A stretch of DNA of 64,000 nt. Origin: Mya arenaria. Taxonomy: Eukaryota > Mollusca > Bivalvia > Myida > Myidae. The translations under genes were made by a program, and so were the position numbers. The notes beneath the pieces were generated by a model. It searched no databases, was not told where the DNA came from, and worked only from the letters and a program-made list of their open reading frames with translations. The DNA lies in contig NC_069125.1 of NCBI RefSeq assembly GCF_026914265.1, positions 74,711,546-74,775,545 on the forward strand, written 5' to 3'. Position 1 is the first letter of the stretch. Every line of letters begins with the position of its first letter. Shown piece after piece: positions 61,001 through 64,000 of this stretch.

Positions 61001-61932
61001 GCACAGACTGAAAAAATAAACTATACAAGTCAATCATGTCAGTATTGCAATATTTTTTATCTATCAGACAACATAGTACATACTTGCTCCAGAACATGGG
61101 AAGGTCGAGCTGCGAGAAGTCTGGGACCAGGTCTAGGTATGGTCTCCATGGAGACTCTGGGTTTGTATACTCATACATAAGGGCCAGCAGTGTTGGTACC
61201 CACCCACTCGTACCAGCAATATCCTTACTGTCTGCAATGTACACAACACATTTATAATGTCTTATCTCCTAGTTTTCCTCATTTTTTTTTCACATTGATC
61301 ATGGTCAGAAGATGACCCCTTTTGATTTTGGGTCAGTACATCAAAGGTCAAGATCTAGGTGACCTTCATCAGAAATCAATTTTCCGATCAAAAACTTATG
61401 ACTGACTTCTTGTTTATTCCTGGATTTCTAGATGTCACCATGGCCTTGACCTTTGACCTACTGACCACAAAATAAATAGTGGTCATCTCCTGACCAAATT
61501 TATTACCAAGTCATTCAAGTTTGTAAGAAACAAAAATGTGAGGCCAACAACAACGCTGAAGCTGAAAGAGTAATCTGCTGTATGCTTCAAAGGCGACACA
61601 AAAATCTGATTCCAATAAATAACTTGTTATACAAATTACTTGTTATAGTCCTCAAACTTTGTATGCAAATTTGGTCATGGTCAGTTGATGACCACTATTG
61701 TTTAGTAAAGGTCAAAGGTGACCATTTAAGACTCTAAATTTGGTTTAATTTTGATCATTTAAAATTCAATACAGTTTATCAACCTACCTTCTTTCAGACA
61801 CTTAGCAATTCCACAAGTGTCTGGATTAAGGAGGAGAGATCTCGGAATCTGGAAAAGCATTTCATCTGCAGATATGTCATCAACAGCCACCAGGCCATAC
61901 TGGGCACAGCTTCCCTCTTGAGAAACTTTTAC
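43017..61932 (-). CDS. SETD6: N-lysine methyltransferase SETD6, 5' partial
   Basis: Nine minus-strand exons in transcript order: 61788-61932, 61084-61231, 60778-60906, 60307-60529, 56099-56197, 53935-54033, 51488-51568, 51284-51380, 43017-43173. Phases agree across the first eight. Pieces match the order of human SETD6 as I recall it: QYGLVAVDDISADEMLFQIP, SGWVPTLLALMYEY, LLQGSGVAEAVRRDLANM, VMAYSFTEPLGLEE, VPLADILNHVANNNAHLKF (SET NHxxxxN core), [21 protein letters not shown] (catalytic Tyr), then a weaker C-terminal domain, and RQRYALYTVHGQKQLLNTLI before TGA. SETD6 methylates lysines of RelA, H2A.Z and others in the nucleus. Two parts were not found: the first exon (start codon and the FLSWC-like segment), probably right of 61932 or outside the window, and a short exon of about 15-20 codons between 51284 and 43173, since the ends do not agree in phase. 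Confidence 0.92.
43385..43450 (-). repeat. Degenerate 5' end of the AGCTCACC hairpin family
   Basis: CAATCACAATAGCTTAATAT followed by GAACAATTTGTTCTCAGGTGAGC aligns with the 5' terminus of the element ending at 42332 (ATCACAATAGCTCACCTTGA, GCTCTGGTGAGCT). An old fragment, in the SETD6 last intron. Confidence 0.5.
43694..46510. repeat. 36-bp satellite array, about 78 copies, in a SETD6 intron
   Basis: Unit: AATGATACAACAGAAGTACA followed by TGTGTATGACCAGTGG. Copies differ mainly at TATGACC/TACGACC/TACAACC and GTGG/GTAG, giving mixed variant blocks. Two units carry the same extra 12 bp (TACGTACATGTG) at about 45012 and 46248, some 34 units apart, which points to duplication of a large block. 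Because 36 is a multiple of three and the unit has no antisense stop, all three minus frames stay open for 2.2-2.8 kb; these are repeat artefacts, not genes. The whole array lies inside the last visible SETD6 intron. Confidence 0.97.
46795..49945. repeat. 28-bp satellite array, about 112 copies, in a SETD6 intron
   Basis: Unit: CATATGTGAGGGCAGACATG then TAGACAAC (or TAGACAGC). The left two thirds are mixed (CATATGTGAG, CATGTATAAG, CATTTGTGAG, CATATGAGGTTAG variants); from about 48950 to 49900 nearly every copy is CATATATGAGGGCAGACATG, so that end has been homogenised more recently. Many short minus-strand ORFs of repeated MSALIYGCLHVCPHIWLST-type peptides run through it and are artefacts. Confidence 0.97.
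49946..50381 (+). repeat. Array edge and short degenerate minisatellite (ATCCACCAACCA type)
   Basis: From about 50205 units of roughly 40 bp (ACTACCCATTGAATGAAATA, ATCCACCAAC) repeat four to five times, continue to 50381 and resume at 51151-51200 beyond the inserted element. 49946-50204 shows no recognised feature. Confidence 0.65.
50382..51150 (-). mobile_element. CTCTTGT-ended dispersed repeat, minus strand
   Basis: Its 3' end on the minus strand is TGTGAAAGCTCTTGT; next to it ATGCCCCCGAAGTGC (plus strand reading ATGCCCCCGAAGTGCC) is a signature I recall from a common bivalve repeat. The body has three or four units of about 190 bp with ACTGTATATGCATAT, GCAGCATTC and TGACCTTGACCTTT. It split a minisatellite: GAATGAAATAATC(C/T)ACCAAC stands on both sides. 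One 28-bp satellite unit lies inside it at about 50540-50567. Confidence 0.6.
51950..53432. repeat. 32-bp satellite array, about 46 copies, in a SETD6 intron
   Basis: Unit: ATCACTTATCATTCTTGCCT then ACACTATATAAG. Common variants: CATGTTTGCC, CATGCTTGCCTTCACTTTATAAG, ATAATGCCACTTATC. Pairs of differing units recur in the same order (for example the TTTTTTATGCTTCCCTTCACT unit at about 52390, 52550 and 52990), which shows higher-order duplication. It sits between SETD6 exons 51488-51568 and 53935-54033. Confidence 0.95.
53434..53912. mobile_element. MITE with about 40-bp (up to 90-bp imperfect) TIRs
   Basis: Left end AGTGTGTGTATACCACGTGA then TAAATTACTTCATAAATGC; right end inverted (GCATTTATGATGCAATTTAT, CACATGGTATATACACACT). 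Weaker inverted likeness continues inwards to AAACAAAGATA / TATCTTTGTTT. 479 bp. The 92-codon minus-strand ORF inside has no recognised domain. It ends 23 bp before SETD6 exon 53935-54033 on the plus side. Confidence 0.7.
54300..54880. repeat. Degenerate tandem repeat, units about 190-200 bp
   Basis: Repeated blocks with GACCTAGTTTTTGA, GTGATCCACTTTCAC, AGTTTGAA...ATCTGACCAATCC. Two to three units, in the SETD6 intron between 54033 and 56099. I recall similar GACCTAGTTTTTGACC blocks in other bivalve repeats. Confidence 0.45.
54860..55376 (-). repeat. Hairpin-ended dispersed repeat, minus strand
   Basis: On the minus strand it starts TTTGTTATCCCCCTCAGAAA and AGGTTTCAGGGGGATAT (hairpin ATCCCCC / GGGGGAT), has a GTCCATC-type stretch, then two or three units with GGTCAAGGTCACTGTTA and AACTAGTTAGGG, and ends near AACCTGGTTTCATCGCG. 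The unit matches the repeat in the TTC28 intron (7259-8217) and at 19.4 kb. Confidence 0.5.
55641..55716. repeat. Short inverted repeat GCCGAAAGG / CCTTTCGGC
   Basis: 9-bp perfect arms with about 58 bp between, inside a SETD6 intron. The GGCCGAAAGG motif also occurs near the right end of the MITE at 53434-53912, so it may be a relic of a related element. Confidence 0.45.
55910..56128. repeat. 73-bp tandem triplication across a SETD6 exon/intron border
   Basis: Three copies start at 55910, 55983 and 56056, each about 73 bp (GGCATATTCATCAACACTAC, AGTACAGTAAAGAACTACC, GTGGTTGTGTGGGTGGGGC). Each holds the last 30 nt of exon 56099-56197, its donor and 43 nt of intron. On the minus strand the donor is ACACG/GTAGTT in the true exon, ACACG/ATAGTT in the middle copy and CATG/GTAGTT in the outer copy. 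Confidence 0.9.
56198..60306. other. SETD6 intron, 4.1 kb
   Basis: AT-rich. A short direct duplication near 57100 (ACTTCGTAGTGC, GGGTAAGACAA). Two diverged direct repeats of about 110-150 bp at about 59508-59615 and 59905-60060 share CATAATTGTT, GATGTTACAATAGT and ATAACAC. AATGCCTGGTTA recurs at about 58998 and 59198. No exon recognised. Confidence 0.45.
61290..61750. repeat. Degenerate dispersed repeat in a SETD6 intron
   Basis: Blocks with CATGGTCAGAAGATGACC / CATGGTCAGTTGATGACC, GGTCAAAGGTGACC and CCTTGACCTTTGACCTACTG at spacing near 190 bp. Two to three units; the pattern resembles tandem cores of the other hairpin-ended families. No ends identified. Confidence 0.4.
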
Positions 61933-64000
61933 CTGCCATCACGATATAAATACATGACTATTCTGATAAAAAAAATAGATTCTTAATTCGCAAATGTTTA
62001 ACAATATGGAACTACCAAAATTCTAATAATAAAGTAATAACATGTACTTGATACTTATATGACCACCCTGAAAACTTGGTAAAAACTAATGGTAAAGTGT
62101 CTTCATCTGGTGAAAGCTCACAGTTTTAAACCCCAGTCTTATCTTATCCTTGCTTGGTGCCCTGCTTTAGAAGGTAAGACTGGGAAACTTGGGAGTACAC
62201 ATTGCAAGTTGAATCCATCCCCCATGTATCAGTGCTTTACCATGGGCATATGAAAGTATCAAATGGTCTATTCAAAATGTATGAGCTAGGATTATAATAT
62301 TCAAAAAGTCTTTACTAAAAGTATAAGGAGGCATATTTTTTACCTTTCCTATTTAATACACTTGTCTAAGGTTACTTACTAAAACATTGACATGTCTGAT
62401 ACTTAAGTAGTGTTTGCTATAAATATACTTCTAAAAATAAATATTGTGAAACAAAGAATAAATGATGTCCCAGATATTTAATCTAAATGAATAAAAAAAT
62501 GTACCTTCTGCTTATGTTTTAATCTGAAATATTGTATGTCTTGAATGACATAAAATGCACAGAATGTGCATTACAACTTATATTAATAATACCTGGAAAC
62601 GTAGAATAACAAAGTTGCATAAATTTGTTAGTTCTATAATGCTTAACAAGGCATATACTGTAGTCAGCTATAAATAACAGCTTTACTTTATATTTATACA
62701 ATGGAATCTGTCTTGACCTGTTCAACAGTTTTTTGAATGAGCATCAATTGGGTTATTTATTTTCTAAGCTTGATTGTAAAGACATGAATCACTTTTGATT
62801 CTGTTTCCCAAGCATAAACAAGTACCAGTACTGTGTTTATTTGGATCCAGGAAACCCTTGTTAATTCTCTGACAGGAGGGTGAGCAGAAGAAGAGTTATA
62901 TAGTATACTCCAGTCCACCAGGCAGTTCTCAAACTGGTGATTAAAGGGACATGCTCATGCATAGGTTCCAAAAATGAGGTTTCTGTGTAATGCATCTGAA
63001 AACAGCTGTACATTATAATTATTTAACTCTTTGATAATGAAATTGCAGAAAAATAACAATCAAGGTATAAAACAAAACTTGGTTGTAGTGGGGAGCAAAT
63101 TCAAGCTGATGGATATTCTAACCTTTATTGAATACATTGGAAGCATTACGTGATAGTGCCAGTCAACCAATCATGCTATGTGTACATCCTTTTGCTATAT
63201 CACGTTACTAACTGTTGAAATTGTGGACTTCAAAGACAATATTTCAGTATATATAAACATTGTTGAAGGGTTCCAGTCATCAGTATCATAGTTCTTACAC
63301 TCCTAAAGATTCGCCACACTTTTTTTCTTAATACATTTTTCTCCATAAAAGGGCATTTAAAGCTGCACTCGTACAGATTGACTGTGTAAATGTCTGGAAA
63401 TCAGTGATATGTCACTTCTGACAAAAAAACAGATCACAGTTTATCTTATTTATGTTCAAAAATGTTTTATGGCTAAAAAAGTTACTTACGCTTTAAAAAC
63501 AATGATATTTTCGGCAGTTTACCAAACATTTGAGATCTGACTTATTGTGAGCTATCTAATAGGACTGAATTGAAGGCATTCAATAAAATACATTAAATTT
63601 GACATTTTCAACATAAATATGAATGCTTATACACAATTTATTATGTTTGTAACCAAAACTTACATTCTTAAGTAATGTTTAATGGTGAGAAAAAAGTGTA
63701 TGGTACAGTATTAAGGTACGGTTGTAAATAGTTGTACGTTGACGGATATTTTTTACGATTTTTGATATGGCAAATCCTTCACGTACAAATTGTTTAGTAT
63801 CAAAAGTGGGTAGTTGTTCCGATCAGGATTCCGGGTTAACGCATATAGAGTCTATAAAATATCATAAAAACAAGAAATATTGCCAGATAATGTTATTTTA
63901 TATTAGTTCCGTACACAAAAAAATAAATATCCAACTTATAATTATGAGTTTGACGGCTTTTTTTCATTTCATTCTGTCAAAACATAACGATATATACATG
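61933..64000. other. Upstream SETD6 intron or promoter region, with a common bivalve-type repeat
   Basis: I searched the minus strand for the first SETD6 exon and did not find it. 62935-63010 (AAAGGGACATGCTCATGC) and 63355-63520 (TTTAAAGCTGCACTCGTACA, GATTGACTGT, CTGGAAATCAGTGAT, TTATGTTCAAAAATG) resemble dispersed short repeats I recall from bivalve genomes. Nothing else recognised. Confidence 0.4.

Noticed and set aside
62780-62960. Minus-strand stretch reading NCLVDWSILYNSSS as a possible SETD6 first exon
   Set aside because: No start codon in frame, no match to the expected segment, and it borders a dispersed repeat.

Overview
The window is animal nuclear DNA, most likely from a bivalve mollusc. 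The reasons are intron-rich genes with GT-AG introns that align exon by exon with well-known animal proteins, an AT-rich background, and several dispersed repeat families that I recall from bivalve genomes (hairpin-ended elements ending in CTCTTGT, the AAAGCTGCACTC repeat, the GGATCCAGGGGG repeat). The species cannot be named from the sequence.

Layout. (1) 412-18461, plus strand: most of a TTC28 orthologue (TPR array, CHAT domain, long disordered tail), 13 exons, upstream exon(s) outside the window. (2) 18.5-25.4 kb: intergenic, with a 5'-truncated LINE at 20.56-22.07 kb and a dense cluster of palindromic and TIR-bearing non-autonomous DNA elements at 22.2-25.3 kb. (3) 25.4-26.8 kb, plus: an orphan exon for a single-pass membrane peptide, then two exons of a KCTD7-like BTB protein. 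(4) 26.8-31.8 kb: no host gene seen; a decayed LINE with an element inserted in it. (5) 31785-35775, plus: argininosuccinate lyase, all 14 coding exons proposed, followed by two minisatellites. (6) 37957-39174, minus: a single-pass membrane protein of unknown function, 405 residues. (7) 43017-61932, minus: lysine methyltransferase SETD6, nine exons found, with the first exon and one short internal exon not found. Its introns hold about 78 copies of a 36-bp satellite, about 112 copies of a 28-bp satellite and about 46 copies of a 32-bp satellite.

The host genes do not form an operon or pathway; they are neighbours only. TTC28 is a scaffold linked to cytokinesis in vertebrates, the KCTD7-like protein a probable Cullin-3 adaptor or channel regulator, ASL a urea-cycle and arginine-synthesis enzyme, SETD6 a protein lysine methyltransferase.

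The points most worth checking are: the satellite-filled SETD6 introns; a 73-bp tandem triplication of a SETD6 exon/intron boundary that copies the splice donor; a probable GC-AG intron after an 18-nt ASL first exon; a set of repeat families sharing one end structure (terminal 5' hairpin, 3' hairpin plus CTCTTGT, tandem-repeat core) that resembles Helentron-derived elements; and a near-perfect 118-bp inverted repeat nested in a larger TIR element. I did not find a convincing new gene system. No rRNA, tRNA or CRISPR array was seen.
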